A stretch of 63,928 nt of DNA from a virus (IMGVR_UViG_3300012147_000014:1-63928); one strand, 5' to 3'; positions 7,951 to 16,609 are shown, counted from the first letter of the stretch. Program-made: numbers and translations. The notes: generated from the sequence alone by a model not told the origin.

Positions 7951-9041
7951 TCTGCACCCCCACCATCAAGCAGTTTCCAGCCCTCCATGAGCTTGTCAGC
8001 GAACACCTGAGCAAGCTCGATATTTCGATGGTGCTTTAAATTGCCCCGTGCTACCTTGAGTGGCGCAAATGCCAGCTTTAAACGCTCCTTAAAGTCGGCC
8101 ATTTCTTCGGCTACCGTGGGGCCTAATCTCTGAGCCGCCGAACCCATTTCTTCCTCGCTCGCATTGCGCGGAATTGTCACAGAACGAGCGGTGGAAGAGA
8201 TCGTGACTGAATCACCGACAAGGGGAGCCGGGGCGTGAGTTCGTGAGGTCGCTTTTTCTTCGACCACGGTAGAAGTTGACTTGCTTTCATCCCCAGCCCG
8301 ATTTTGCTCCTGAGCGGCGGCCAGCTCCTTTGCTTGAGTGGCGCGAAGCGCTGCGGCATCGGCCTCTAATTTCTCCTGCTGGGCTTTGAGCTTAGCCGTT
8401 TCCTTCGCAAGGTTTGCGCGTTCAAACCGGCGCGACATTTCGACAAGGAGATCAGACCTCTTCATTTGCTCGAGCTTCTCTTGGTCGGGCATCAGCACGG
8501 AAGCTTCGGGGTTCTCCGCTATCATTTCCTCCATAGCCTGACGGGTGGCAACGATCTGGGCATTGACCGACTCAACAACGTCATTGGCCGCCCACTTAAT
8601 TGTATCGATCGTGCGCCGGCCCTTTATTGCCGCCTCGATCTGCGGGCGATAGCCATCCTTTAAGATCGCTTTGATTGAGTTGACGGCATCCTCAACGATT
8701 TCTTTCGCGCGAGTTGCCTTACGCTCCTTAATCTGCCGATCAAGCTTGAGTCGCGCCTCGCGAGCAACGGCGCTAACGTCGTCAATTGCCGCAAAGAGTT
8801 TCTGAATGTCTTCGGCCTGCTTGAGCGCTTCCTCTTTGGATTCTTCGAGCGCTTCCTCGGCCCCCTTGAGCGACTTCACGTTCTTTGCAGCCGCATCAAA
8901 ATCGGCATCCGTGGATAGCTCGTAATTGAGCGCGCGAATCTGTTCTTTAAGCTCGGCGCTCCACACATCAAAATTGCTTTTGACAATCTCGCCCTTGATC
9001 TGAATCGCAAGGGCAGTTTGGGTTTCGGTTTGGACACTCAT
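7947..9041 (-). CDS. Coiled-coil protein of the recombination operon (DUF1351-like)
   Basis: A 364-residue protein that is mostly helical coiled coil at residues about 20-240, rich in Ala, Glu and Lys. A Ser/Thr-rich linker and a compact C-terminal region follow. It lies between RecT and YqaJ, touching RecT at a shared base. The position and architecture resemble DUF1351-type proteins found with phage SSAP/exonuclease pairs, but this assignment is tentative. Confidence 0.6.
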   Translation of the reverse strand: MSVQTETQTALAIQIKGEIVKSNFDVWSAELKEQIRALNYELSTDADFDAAAKNVKSLKGAEEALEESKEEALKQAEDIQKLFAAIDDVSAVAREARLKLDRQIKERKATRAKEIVEDAVNSIKAILKDGYRPQIEAAIKGRRTIDTIKWAANDVVESVNAQIVATRQAMEEMIAENPEASVLMPDQEKLEQMKRSDLLVEMSRRFERANLAKETAKLKAQQEKLEADAAALRATQAKELAAAQEQNRAGDESKSTSTVVEEKATSRTHAPAPLVGDSVTISSTARSVTIPRNASEEEMGSAAQRLGPTVAEEMADFKERLKLAFAPLKVARGNLKHHRNIELAQVFADKLMEGWKLLDGGGAE

Positions 9042-10081
9042 TATACAAGCCCCCCTTCTTCTTCGCTACCATTATCCACCGATGCAATGCTCGTGACCGT
9101 CGAACCCTTTTCAGTGGTCTCGTATTCAACGAAGACTTCACTGCCTTTTAGCTTCAGCATGGTCGAGCCAATCGTCTTACTGAATGTGCCAATCTTGAGA
9201 GTCTTACCCTCCAAGAAGAACTCGCCGATCCATGCAGTCCACGGCCGTTTCGCGCTGGGAGGACTTTCCTTGATTTCCACATCGGAAAGCACCGCGACCG
9301 GTCGAGAAGAATCAGCACCCGACGGCATCTGCTCCTCGCTGGGTGCCTTTGCCTTTTGCGCCGGCGTTTCCGTGCTTGATTCCAGCTTAGGCAGCTTAGT
9401 AGGATCCACTTCGGTTTTCCGAACGTAAGTGCCGCCATCCGTATCAGCCCTCTTCATTTGATTGAAGTCGACCGCTTCATCGTCGGCGATAACGCCAAAG
9501 ATTACGCCAGGTGCATGTGCCCGAGCCCATTCGCGCGCCCCGCGGTAGCGCAGTTGTCGCTTGTAGTTCTGGCTGTTGCCCCACGGGGAATTGTCGCCCG
9601 TAGTTTTCCATTGCTCGACCGTGCCCTCGACCGTGCGCGGGTTTTCTTCTCCAGAGAATAGGCCAGACACGACCACTCCAAGCTTGTCGCCTTGCGCCTC
9701 GTCAAAAACGAAGTCCAGCTTTATACCAAGCTTGGCCTCAATCACTCCGTGGATGAGCTTACCCTCCCACATTAACCGTCCATAGACCACTGACGCGCAG
9801 GCCGCTACCGCGAAAGGCGACATTGCCCATCGGTGCGCTTGCTCGACTACGAGAAAACAGTTGGCTACACGTTGCTGGAGCGGAAACTCGGTGAACGTGC
9901 CTGCCTTCTTGGTGCCTCGAAGCGTGTCGGGGACAAGGGTTGAGTGTGCCAACATTTCGGCGATCTTGTAGAGGCTTTCAAATACCTCTGGATTAAACAC
10001 AGTTGCCTCGTGGGCACCCGTGGTGACTAGCGCAGACCCATTGGTCGGGACAAATGATTGGGGGGATAGGAGATTACTCAT
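9041..10081 (-). CDS. recT: RecT-family single-strand annealing protein
   Basis: A 346-residue RecT family protein. Family features are RWAMSPFAVAACASVVYG, GKLIHGVIEAKLGI and the strongly conserved QLRYRGAREWARAHAPGVI followed by GVIADDE. RecT anneals complementary single strands and promotes strand invasion. It acts here with the downstream YqaJ exonuclease and the upstream RuvC-like resolvase. The C-terminal 130 residues are an acidic and then beta-rich extension not needed for the core fold. Confidence 0.93.
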   Translation of the reverse strand: MSNLLSPQSFVPTNGSALVTTGAHEATVFNPEVFESLYKIAEMLAHSTLVPDTLRGTKKAGTFTEFPLQQRVANCFLVVEQAHRWAMSPFAVAACASVVYGRLMWEGKLIHGVIEAKLGIKLDFVFDEAQGDKLGVVVSGLFSGEENPRTVEGTVEQWKTTGDNSPWGNSQNYKRQLRYRGAREWARAHAPGVIFGVIADDEAVDFNQMKRADTDGGTYVRKTEVDPTKLPKLESSTETPAQKAKAPSEEQMPSGADSSRPVAVLSDVEIKESPPSAKRPWTAWIGEFFLEGKTLKIGTFSKTIGSTMLKLKGSEVFVEYETTEKGSTVTSIASVDNGSEEEGGLV

Positions 10082-10118
10082 ATTTGCTTTATTATTTTAG
10101 TTCTAGTTTAGTTGAAAT

Positions 10119-10679
10119 TTACAAGAGTTGGCCTTGGGCGTCCGGCGGTTTCTTTTTTGATTTGCGGGGCTTTTTCTTCTTCTCGGCCATGACCAGTTTA
10201 CCTGATCGCCATAGTTCGGCAGTACGGAGCACGCAGAGCGCGTCGGCCTCGTCTTCGCCCGGCAACGTATCGAGATTGTAGATACTCATCGCCGCATATT
10301 GCATGCGCTTCTTACCCGCGTGGCCGTTACCGCTGGCAGTAAGCTTTACCGTGCCCAAGGGAAAGCCCTTGCAGGGAATACGAGCGTATTCTGCAGTCAG
10401 GAGGGTGACGGTCAGCCAGCCAGACCAAAGCCTTGTCTGAGCCTGCGTGCTTTGAAATTGAACGTCCTCGAACGCGAGGAACTGCACATTGTTGGTGCTA
10501 ATTTGGAGCCGCAGCCACTGCATAAAGCGCCAGATTCTCTTGCCCTCGGAGTCATAGGATTGTTTCTTGAAAGGTTGCTCGCCGTACTGAACGGAGCCGT
10601 CGACATCGCGACGAGCCCAACCGCAGTAAGTCCCTAGATCAAGAGCCAGCACAGCCCCGCCAGTATTTTGAGTTTCCAT
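10119..10679 (-). CDS. RuvC-like Holliday junction resolvase
   Basis: A 186-residue RNase H-fold nuclease. VLALDLGTYCGWA carries the first catalytic Asp, LAFEDVQF the Glu, and GEDEADALCVL the final Asp pair. The C-terminal tail is very lysine-rich. Such proteins cleave four-way junctions produced by recombination or replication. It is the first gene of the RecT/YqaJ cluster. Confidence 0.88.
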   Translation of the reverse strand: METQNTGGAVLALDLGTYCGWARRDVDGSVQYGEQPFKKQSYDSEGKRIWRFMQWLRLQISTNNVQFLAFEDVQFQSTQAQTRLWSGWLTVTLLTAEYARIPCKGFPLGTVKLTASGNGHAGKKRMQYAAMSIYNLDTLPGEDEADALCVLRTAELWRSGKLVMAEKKKKPRKSKKKPPDAQGQLL

Positions 10680-10690
10680 GGTGCTGCGAG

Positions 10691-10894
10691 TTAGTTTTTT
10701 TTGCGCAGAGCAACACGCCCAGTAGGGGTCTCGATAATCTCAGACGCTATCCCGGAACGCGCGAATCGATCGCGCTCAAGTTGCAGCCACTCGATCGAAG
10801 ACAGGCTGCCGTTAGGCGTCTCGACTCTCTCATGCTTTCGCAAGCAGCGAGTCACTACCCGAGGATCCACGCGAACGTTTTGTATGCAGACCAT
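10691..10894 (-). CDS. Hypothetical early protein, 67 aa
   Basis: A 67-residue basic protein that shares a base with the gene upstream. It contains SSIEWLQLERDRFARSG and ends in a basic tail. No family recognised; kept because of tight operon spacing. Confidence 0.55.
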   Translation of the reverse strand: MVCIQNVRVDPRVVTRCLRKHERVETPNGSLSSIEWLQLERDRFARSGIASEIIETPTGRVALRKKN

Positions 10895-11217
10895 TACGCA
10901 TCACCCCCTTCTTTTGGATCAATGTCGGCGAGCTCTCGCGCCCTTATCTTCTGCCAATCTACAAATCGCAAATGGCCGGAGCCATTTTGGACGATGGCGC
11001 TAGATTTATCCTGCGAGTCGCCAATGAACGTAGCCGGAGACCACTCCATTTCAGCGGACTCAACCATAACAGCGACTCCATTGGTCAGCTCGGGAATATC
11101 AATCACGGTCGCCCCGTGAGCCTCAAGCGCCTTAACTTCGAGACCCCCAGCAAAGCTAGAGTGGCCTTGGGTGAAAACCACGAACGCAGGCACTTGGATC
11201 ATCTTGAGGCGGCTCAC
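10894..11217 (-). CDS. Hypothetical early protein, 107 aa
   Basis: A 107-residue protein with an alternating beta/alpha pattern (FVVFTQGHSSFAGGLEVKAL). It overlaps the upstream gene by 4 nt. No family identified. Confidence 0.6.
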   Translation of the reverse strand: MSRLKMIQVPAFVVFTQGHSSFAGGLEVKALEAHGATVIDIPELTNGVAVMVESAEMEWSPATFIGDSQDKSSAIVQNGSGHLRFVDWQKIRARELADIDPKEGGDA

Positions 11218-11774
11218 TCTTCGCCCCCTTCCACTACTTCAAAGTCGGCGTCTTCGACAACAATGTCGTCGAGAGGTAGCTCGCCCTCACTATCGTCCTC
11301 TTCGGGGAGTGGCATTTGCTTGCGCTCGCCATTGATATACCTGATAGCCTCAGTCGCGACCTTATCGATCTTGAGCGCTTCGTCGTCGGTGACGCAAACG
11401 GCGTCCTCGCTCTCCGCGGTCACTTGGAGTCGTGATGTGTTACAGTTCGCGGGCCCGCCTTGGCGGAGCTTACGATGCGCTCCAATCATCACCTTGTAGT
11501 GAGCCTCAGCGCCAGCCGTATCGGTCTTTCCGTAAAAAAACGAGAGTGTTGTCACGGTGTAGTCCTCGAGGCGTAAAACGCCCTCTTCTCGGTAGGTGCG
11601 GACTGTCGCGGTGAGGGCTTGCAGTGACTCTCCTAAAGAGTCCAAGGGAGCCTCTGACTCCTCGACGGAGTATTTGCCCCAGTCTCGGATGGTTTCATTG
11701 AACTCCTGCCAATAAATAGTGACCTCATTGTCACTGGATAGATGGACTTTTGTTATGCGGATTGTCGTGTTCAT
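11214..11774 (-). CDS. Hypothetical early protein, 186 aa
   Basis: A 186-residue protein. The N-terminal 100 residues look beta-rich (VTIYWQEFNETIRDWGKYSV) and the C-terminus is strongly acidic (EEDDSEGELPLDD). It is the first gene after a 120-bp gap in the early operon. Function unknown. Confidence 0.6.
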   Translation of the reverse strand: MNTTIRITKVHLSSDNEVTIYWQEFNETIRDWGKYSVEESEAPLDSLGESLQALTATVRTYREEGVLRLEDYTVTTLSFFYGKTDTAGAEAHYKVMIGAHRKLRQGGPANCNTSRLQVTAESEDAVCVTDDEALKIDKVATEAIRYINGERKQMPLPEEDDSEGELPLDDIVVEDADFEVVEGGEE

Positions 11775-11926
11775 GTTTGCTTTCTTTTTTTGGTTTTAGT
11801 TCCGCGCGGGTTGCGCGGTAAATTATTGACAAAGGCTAGAGGGTGGGGTTGATTCCTGCTTCATGCGTGCGGGTCGTTCCGCCTCATGTTTGCCTTAGAC
11901 TCCAGTTAGCTCGCTAGCTGGAGTCT
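11775..11926 (-). other. Early-operon gap with hairpin over a stop codon
   Basis: Between two early genes. A near-perfect hairpin (AGACTCCAG / CTGGAGTCT with an inner TAGC/GCTA) lies at 11897-11926 and starts at the stop codon of the Xis-like gene. No T-run follows on either strand, so it is more likely an RNA-stability or attenuation element than a simple terminator. Confidence 0.4.
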
Positions 11927-12203
11927 TCTGGTTTTCGGGCACTTCCTCGAAGTTGTCGGCAACCCAGCGCTCCATTTCATCGCGGCGGACGATCAACATC
12001 CTGCCTTTGCCATCAGATCGCTTACGCCGCATGACTCGAAGCCTCGCAGTGCCCGTTTCAGTGATCGCCGAATTTAAGACCGACACACTGGGCCCAAAGA
12101 GGGCTGAAGCTTCGTTGAGGCGGAGGAATGTCGCCGTGCTGCGCAAAAGAACTTTCGCCATTTCCTTGCCGATCATGCGGGCGCTTTTTGCGTCAAGGGT
12201 CAT
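11895..12203 (-). CDS. Xis-like helix-turn-helix protein
   Basis: A 102-residue protein. FLRLNEASALFGPSVSVLNSAI followed by LRVMRR, LIVRRDEMERWVADNF matches the winged-helix layout of excisionase/HTH_17 proteins: a helix-turn-helix, a basic wing, then a domain-closing Asp/Glu-x-x-x-Trp helix. Its position near the integrase, but in the early operon, suggests excisionase or early regulation. Confidence 0.6.
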   Translation of the reverse strand: MTLDAKSARMIGKEMAKVLLRSTATFLRLNEASALFGPSVSVLNSAITETGTARLRVMRRKRSDGKGRMLIVRRDEMERWVADNFEEVPENQKTPASELTGV

Positions 12204-12367
12204 TTCTGGCTCCCTTCATTAAGCATCATTTCAGCCTTCTCGCGGAGCGCATCAATGATGACCTGCTTTAGTGGCTTATTCTCCTGCAGGGCGCGACGTT
12301 GGAAAAACTGTCTCTCGCCTTTGTCCAGTTTATTAAAATCAATATTTACACAATTTGCGTCTTCCAT
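12200..12367 (-). CDS. Ribbon-helix-helix-like small regulator
   Basis: About 55 residues from the ATG at 12367 (an upstream ATG at 12397 would add 10). A short beta strand (CVNIDFNKLD) is followed by two helices (GERQFFQRRALQENKPLKQ and IIDALREKAEMM), the pattern of an Arc/MetJ-type ribbon-helix-helix DNA-binding protein. It is the first gene of the minus-strand early operon, facing the plus-strand HTH gene, as expected for a Cro-like or early regulator. Confidence 0.55.
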   Translation of the reverse strand: MEDANCVNIDFNKLDKGERQFFQRRALQENKPLKQVIIDALREKAEMMLNEGSQK

Positions 12368-12397
12368 ATTGCCAATTAGGTAAACAAAATTACGCAT

Positions 12398-12510
12398 GTC
12401 AACTAATAAACTGAAGTAATTTCAAACAATTTTACGCCATAAGGACAAATGGTAATAAATTAATCGTTTTACAGTTGCAACTTTGCGTATTCCGTGTAAT
12501 CAGTAGCGTA
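12398..12510. promoter_or_regulatory. Divergent early/lysogeny control region
   Basis: A 113-bp AT-rich intergenic region between the leftward early operon and the rightward HTH gene. On the minus strand TTGACA at about 12399-12404 resembles a -35 box. A perfect 10-bp palindrome, AGTTGCAACT, lies at 12473-12482 just upstream of the HTH gene. This is the natural place for the phage's lysis-lysogeny operators. Confidence 0.5.
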
Positions 12511-12843
12511 ATGACTGACCTTATTGAGATTAGAAAATGGCTCTCTAGTAATGGAAGAGATCGTAATTGGCTTGCCTTACAGTGTGGCGTGTCTAAGCGA
12601 ACCGTTGACGGTTGGTTTAGTAGCGAGCGCAAACTGCCAAAACTAGCCGAGCAGTTCATTGAGCGAATCATGCAGGAGAATAGTTTCGGCGAGATTCAAA
12701 TGAGCTTCAGTGACTGGCAGCTCATAAACGAAGCCATGCGCTATTCAGGCTACACGAAGTTTGACGAGTTTGCAGTTGATGCTGTTAAAAGTTACGTCGC
12801 GCAGAAAAATAAGGATGCAGGGCAACCATTAACCAACAAATAA
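12511..12843 (+). CDS. Small HTH regulator, candidate repressor
   Basis: 110 residues from ATG 12511. RNWLALQCGVSKRTVDGWFSSERKLP is a clear helix-turn-helix of the XRE/YdaS type, and the remaining helices end in a Lys-rich tail. It is divergent from the early operon and next to the integrase, so it is the best candidate for the lysogeny repressor, although it lacks a LexA-like cleavage domain. Confidence 0.7.
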   Translation: MTDLIEIRKWLSSNGRDRNWLALQCGVSKRTVDGWFSSERKLPKLAEQFIERIMQENSFGEIQMSFSDWQLINEAMRYSGYTKFDEFAVDAVKSYVAQKNKDAGQPLTNK

Positions 12844-12851
12844 AAGTAAAT

Positions 12852-13106
12852 ATGAAAAGAGCCCTGATACTTCTATTCCTTTCCATTGCTCTAGTTTTAG
12901 GCACGGCCTGCACAAAAGAGCCGACCGGCTACGAAACTAAGATACATTTTGTCGTCGATAACGATTACTTAACGAACAAGAACTTTGAAGACTTGATGGT
13001 CGACAACTGGGAAGTTATCAATGTTCGTCGCGCGACCTCGACACGCTTTGGCCCGAATGAACGGTGGGGCAACGAATACACCATGCGAAAGGCTACCTAT
13101 GACTAA
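12852..13106 (+). CDS. Small lipoprotein, candidate conversion or exclusion factor
   Basis: 84 residues with a classic lipoprotein signal: basic N-terminus, hydrophobic core (LILLFLSIALVLG), then lipobox GTAC with Cys20. The mature part is about 65 residues. It is co-oriented with the HTH gene 9 bp upstream and its end overlaps the end of the integrase gene. Prophage-expressed lipoproteins in this position often block superinfection at the cell envelope; that role is inferred. Confidence 0.65.
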   Translation: MKRALILLFLSIALVLGTACTKEPTGYETKIHFVVDNDYLTNKNFEDLMVDNWEVINVRRATSTRFGPNERWGNEYTMRKATYD

Positions 13107-14242
13107 ACCTTAGCCAGCTCCGACCGCAAGTGCTCGATCCTGACATGGGTATAGCCTCGGTTAATTGACTTGTCTGAGTGGCCGACGAGCGCCATGCGAT
13201 CAACCTCAGAGACCCCGACCTCATTGAGCGCCGTGCTCAGTGCATGCCTGAACGAGTGAAACGAGTATTTGCTCTGCGTCCGGCCAGGCTGCCCCTTTAT
13301 GTATGGCTGCTCAATTCCGATCGCGGGCAAGATAGTCATCCGAAACACATGAGGAAAGCCTGCTGTGCCTGTCTGGGGCAGTCGCGATAGCTCTGGAAGG
13401 ACATAGCTACCCTTGAGCCTGCGGAACCACCAGCGTAGATGTCGCTCAAGCCTCGGGTGTATCGGCACCGCAAATAAGTCACGATTCTTTAGGCGAGGAA
13501 ATCGTATCACCGACTGCTCAAAGTCGACCGCAGCACGAGACAACTCTCGGCAGTCACGATCACGTTGACCAGTATAATATCCGATCAAGAATAGTATGCG
13601 CCACTCCGCGGTGTTTGTTCGTAGAAGCGCCTCCAGATGCTCGCGAGTGAATGGCACCTTCACGCTCGCATTTCGGTTCACTTTCACAGGCGTCAGTCCG
13701 ACGAACGGATTCTCGATCAAGACACCCTGAGCCAGCGCTTCACGGAACGCAGATTTCAGGAATACAACTTGATTCTTGATTGTGGCCGGAGCGGCACCTT
13801 TGACGAGTCGATCATCACGCCACTGAGCCAGCGCCGCCGTATCGATGAACGCCATAGGCCTGCTGGCCGCAGAACCCATGCCTACCAAAAATTGGTTGAT
13901 GTATTCGCGGTAACGCTTCCGGGTGCCCGCAACTACGTGCTTGGTGTTGACCGCGTAGAACCGGTCAAGGAATTCACGGGTGCTCGACGGATTGACTAGC
14001 GATCGCATGCCAGCCGCGCCCGCTATCTCGTCAAGGAGCGAAAGGACACGCTGACGAGTGAGTAGACCCCTCTTAGCGAGATTACCAGCCTGCTCAAGCC
14101 GTAAAGCAATCTGTAACGCTTCATTCTGATACTCCTTGGATTTACTCGTAAACCCTGTCGATACCTGCTTCCGCTTACCATTTGGTAGCGAGTAGCACGC
14201 CACCCAGCAATTTCGGTCATTTCTCCATCTTACACTTGCCAT
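13103..14242 (-). CDS. int: Tyrosine recombinase, phage integrase
   Basis: 379 residues from the ATG at 14242 (MASVRWRNDRNCWVACYS fits the usual arm-binding N-terminus better than the longer 14305 start). The catalytic domain shows Arg in YYTGQRDRDC, HSFRH (His-x-x-Arg), GHSD and the nucleophile Tyr in NRGYTH. The core-binding SAM-like domain covers residues about 75-160. The attP-like tRNA 3' end lies about 110 bp upstream of the start, the usual arrangement. Confidence 0.93.
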   Translation of the reverse strand: MASVRWRNDRNCWVACYSLPNGKRKQVSTGFTSKSKEYQNEALQIALRLEQAGNLAKRGLLTRQRVLSLLDEIAGAAGMRSLVNPSSTREFLDRFYAVNTKHVVAGTRKRYREYINQFLVGMGSAASRPMAFIDTAALAQWRDDRLVKGAAPATIKNQVVFLKSAFREALAQGVLIENPFVGLTPVKVNRNASVKVPFTREHLEALLRTNTAEWRILFLIGYYTGQRDRDCRELSRAAVDFEQSVIRFPRLKNRDLFAVPIHPRLERHLRWWFRRLKGSYVLPELSRLPQTGTAGFPHVFRMTILPAIGIEQPYIKGQPGRTQSKYSFHSFRHALSTALNEVGVSEVDRMALVGHSDKSINRGYTHVRIEHLRSELAKV

Positions 14243-14349
14243 AGGCAGAAACTGCGCCCACAAATTCGCCCACGCAACATTATTCACATTACTCGCATTG
14301 CGCACTTTTCTTATTAAAAAATACGTAATTGAAGTGTTTTTAGGTCAAT

Positions 14350-14373
14350 GTTCGATTCCGTCTACCCGCACCA
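14350..14373 (+). other. attP core: 3' end of a tRNA gene
   Basis: The 24 bases GTTCGATTCC-GTCTACCCGCACCA have the form of a tRNA 3' end: T-loop TTCGATT, T-stem 3' half CCGTC, acceptor TACCCGC, discriminator A and CCA. The phage sequence to the left cannot form the T-stem, so it is a fragment, not a tRNA. It lies next to the integrase, so it is the probable attachment core. The host tRNA should begin GCGGGTA. Confidence 0.8.
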
Positions 14374-14471
14374 TTTATTACATAAGCTCTTACCTGCTAG
14401 CGTTTTGCAAGGTTTATAGAAATTAAACGCCCACAGATGGTTGCACTGTTAATCTAATGGTGGCTTTGCAC

Positions 14472-14498
14472 GTTCTATCATTAAAATAATGATAGAAC
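14472..14498. repeat. Palindromic hairpin element, copy 1
   Basis: A 27-bp perfect palindrome with arms GTTCTATCATTA and TAATGATAGAAC and an AAA centre. It lies between attP and the last gene of the late operon. It is the first of ten copies of the ATCATTA-NNN-TAATGAT family. Confidence 0.85.
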
Positions 14499-14553
14499 CA
14501 CTCTGGCGGCTATGAAGGAGGACAACTAACCCCCCCCGAGAGCATCTTAGTAG

Positions 14554-14973
14554 CTAAACGGCCAGAGTGGCTTTAAATCGTGGGCCGAACCATGCGACCA
14601 TGTAATACATCACACTCGCTTTTGCGCGGTTTACGCCTGCAGTAAGCATAGCCTCATGGAAAATCTTTGCGGCTGTTTTGCTGCTGATCCCCGTTGAGCC
14701 TAATAACTCGCACAGATAGTCGTGGATGACCGCTGCACGCTGGTAGCGGCCAAAGGGAGGGATTAATCGCCAAAACATACGGGGCACGCTAGCAAAATCC
14801 GTCCGGTAGCCTTGGGGAGCCTCAATCACCTTACCAGTTATCTTGGAGTAATATCGTAATGGACGGAGTAGTTCGTATGGGCGTTCTCTGATAGGAACGT
14901 CGTGCGCCTTGAGAAATAGATCGGTAAGAAATCCACCTGCCTCGGGCTCTGCTTTATAAAATGATGTGGTCAT
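14554..14973 (-). CDS. DUF1353 family protein
   Basis: A 139-residue phage DUF1353 protein. YRTDFASVPRMFWRLIPPFG followed by RAAVIHDYLCE is the family signature, with a conserved Asp/His region suggestive of a metallo-active site. Such proteins often occur in lysis or tail-end regions. It is the last late gene, ending 56 bp after the palindromic hairpin. Confidence 0.8.
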   Translation of the reverse strand: MTTSFYKAEPEAGGFLTDLFLKAHDVPIRERPYELLRPLRYYSKITGKVIEAPQGYRTDFASVPRMFWRLIPPFGRYQRAAVIHDYLCELLGSTGISSKTAAKIFHEAMLTAGVNRAKASVMYYMVAWFGPRFKATLAV

Positions 14974-15080
14974 TTGTCTTCAGGGATTGGGATTTTTGAA
15001 TTAGGAAAGAGCCATTTGCGGAAATGATACCACGCAAGGCGGCGATGATAGCCCGGGTTACTGTCGGTTGCTCCACGCAT
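14970..15080 (-). CDS. Very small ORF, 36 aa
   Basis: A 36-codon frame starting shortly after the stop of the papain-like gene and ending with an ATGA overlap with the DUF1353 gene. The peptide contains NPGYHRRLAWYHFRKWLFPN, an aromatic and basic segment resembling small proteins seen beside phage lysis genes. The spacing argues for translation. Function unknown. Confidence 0.4.
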   Translation of the reverse strand: MRGATDSNPGYHRRLAWYHFRKWLFPNSKIPIPEDK

Positions 15081-15084
15081 TCCA

Positions 15085-15816
15085 TCACTTCCAAATTTGC
15101 CACCATCGGCGTACTTTTGGTTTAGACTCGTATTTCCCGAGTGGTCGCTCGGTAGGGAATGTGATCGACGGGCGCGTAAGCATCAACTGTCCGACATCGG
15201 CAAAGCTCATGTAGACTCGCCCGTCGACGCCGTGCCTTCGCCCCCACGACTGAACAAATCCAATACGCTTATTTTCAAAATCAACCTCGTCGGCGCAGAG
15301 GCAGTGCCCGCCCTTTTTGCGGCCAATGAATCGTATAACGCCGTAGAAATCTGGCTCAAAACAGCCTTCACGCCACTCGGCACCGACAATCACGGCTCCT
15401 TTAAGGGAGAGCGTTTGAATCAACTCTTCAAAATTGAATATCCAGCGGTATTCGCCGATTACGCCGATCTTTGTAAGAAATCGCATCAAACCGGTTACGC
15501 TTGTGCCCTCGTAGTTGCTTCCCGGCCATTGGTCGTGATCCTGCGCTCCGTCGTAGAACAGCCGTGCCAGTATTTTGCTGACTGACTGCTCTAGTGGAGC
15601 ACACGCAAACCAATGAGCGGCACCAAAGCCCACGCATTCGCCTTCATCACCTTGGTCGAGCCTGGGCTTACACTCCCATCGTTTTGACTTCAGCTCGCCG
15701 ACCGGAGCCGACAAGACGCTACTCATGCGAAAGTCTCTGTTGCGCGGATCTTGAGCAAGCGATACATCAAGCTTGCGGCCTCGGTGGAGGCGAGAGTCTG
15801 AGCGGCGGTGCTTCAT
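15085..15816 (-). CDS. Papain-like (C1A) cysteine protease
   Basis: A 243-residue C1A peptidase-like protein. The active-site region is LDQGDEGECVGFGAAHWF (Gln and Cys of the oxyanion hole and nucleophile), the His region is KKGGHCLCADEVD, and FVQSWGRRHG corresponds to the Asn/Trp segment, with Gln in place of Asn. It shares a base with the upstream lipoprotein gene. In this late, post-fibre position it may act in lysis, entry or particle processing. Confidence 0.75.
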   Translation of the reverse strand: MKHRRSDSRLHRGRKLDVSLAQDPRNRDFRMSSVLSAPVGELKSKRWECKPRLDQGDEGECVGFGAAHWFACAPLEQSVSKILARLFYDGAQDHDQWPGSNYEGTSVTGLMRFLTKIGVIGEYRWIFNFEELIQTLSLKGAVIVGAEWREGCFEPDFYGVIRFIGRKKGGHCLCADEVDFENKRIGFVQSWGRRHGVDGRVYMSFADVGQLMLTRPSITFPTERPLGKYESKPKVRRWWQIWK

Positions 15817-16583
15817 TATTTTGTCAGCGCGAGGTAGGTGTTGTGATCGACATTGCCGGTGTCGGGATCGGTGGCGATCATTAGCGCGTTGAGCTTTGTT
15901 GCCCTATTTCGGTGATCGGCGGCGATTGCAGCGTCGTAGCTCTCGGCGGTCATGGCATACTGCTCGTCGATGGGCACGCCATCGCGGTAGGCGTAATAGT
16001 CGCGGCACCATGCGCGGGTCTCTGCGCTGGTTAGATAGCCCCATAGGCTGAGGTCAATCGGATCATTTACGCTAGATGTGGTGAGTGGCTGTGAGAGTTC
16101 GGCCCGCGTGATGCTTGCGGCTTCGCGTATCCAGCCGACTGCCTGGGTGACGGTGACGAGAGATTGAGCGTCGATCAGTGTTGTGTCTCTGTCGGCTAGC
16201 TGTGCGCTCACGTAGGCGCTCACGCCGTCGATTAGGTTGAGCACTAGCACGGTCTCGGTGGGTGTGAGTTGCGCCCAATCGATCTCGTTTTTGAGCGACT
16301 GCGTGACGTGCTCGACCGTGTATGCCGTGCCGTCGCCACCGGTGATGAATTCGACGTAATCGAGGTGTTCGAGGACGCTGGCGGCTCGGGCTGCATCGCC
16401 GTCGATATACCGCACAGTGGCGATTTGGATGACCGCTTTACTGGCGATAGGATTGTCAGCGACGATGCCGCCGACGTTACCGACTGTCGCGCAACCTGGC
16501 ATCGTGATGCCGATAAACGCGATTAGTGCGGTGACGAGCATCGCGGTTAGAGAGCATCGGGTTTGTTTTTTGTAGTAGTTCAT
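15816..16583 (-). CDS. Lipoprotein of the late operon
   Basis: 255 residues with a signal peptide (basic N-terminus, AMLVTALIAFIGITM) and lipobox PGC near residue 31. The rest is helical and soluble with no recognised family. It lies between a membrane coiled-coil protein and a papain-like protease in the presumed lysis region. It is much longer than a typical o-spanin, so a spanin role is not claimed. Confidence 0.65.
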   Translation of the reverse strand: MNYYKKQTRCSLTAMLVTALIAFIGITMPGCATVGNVGGIVADNPIASKAVIQIATVRYIDGDAARAASVLEHLDYVEFITGGDGTAYTVEHVTQSLKNEIDWAQLTPTETVLVLNLIDGVSAYVSAQLADRDTTLIDAQSLVTVTQAVGWIREAASITRAELSQPLTTSSVNDPIDLSLWGYLTSAETRAWCRDYYAYRDGVPIDEQYAMTAESYDAAIAADHRNRATKLNALMIATDPDTGNVDHNTYLALTK

Positions 16584-16609
16584 GGGTGTTTTGTGGGTTG
16601 GGTTGGTGG

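Noticed and set aside
11897-11926. Rho-independent terminator
   Set aside because: The stem is strong, but no T-run follows on either strand.
14350-14373. Complete tRNA gene
   Set aside because: Only the 3' part matches tRNA; the sequence upstream cannot form T, anticodon or D arms.
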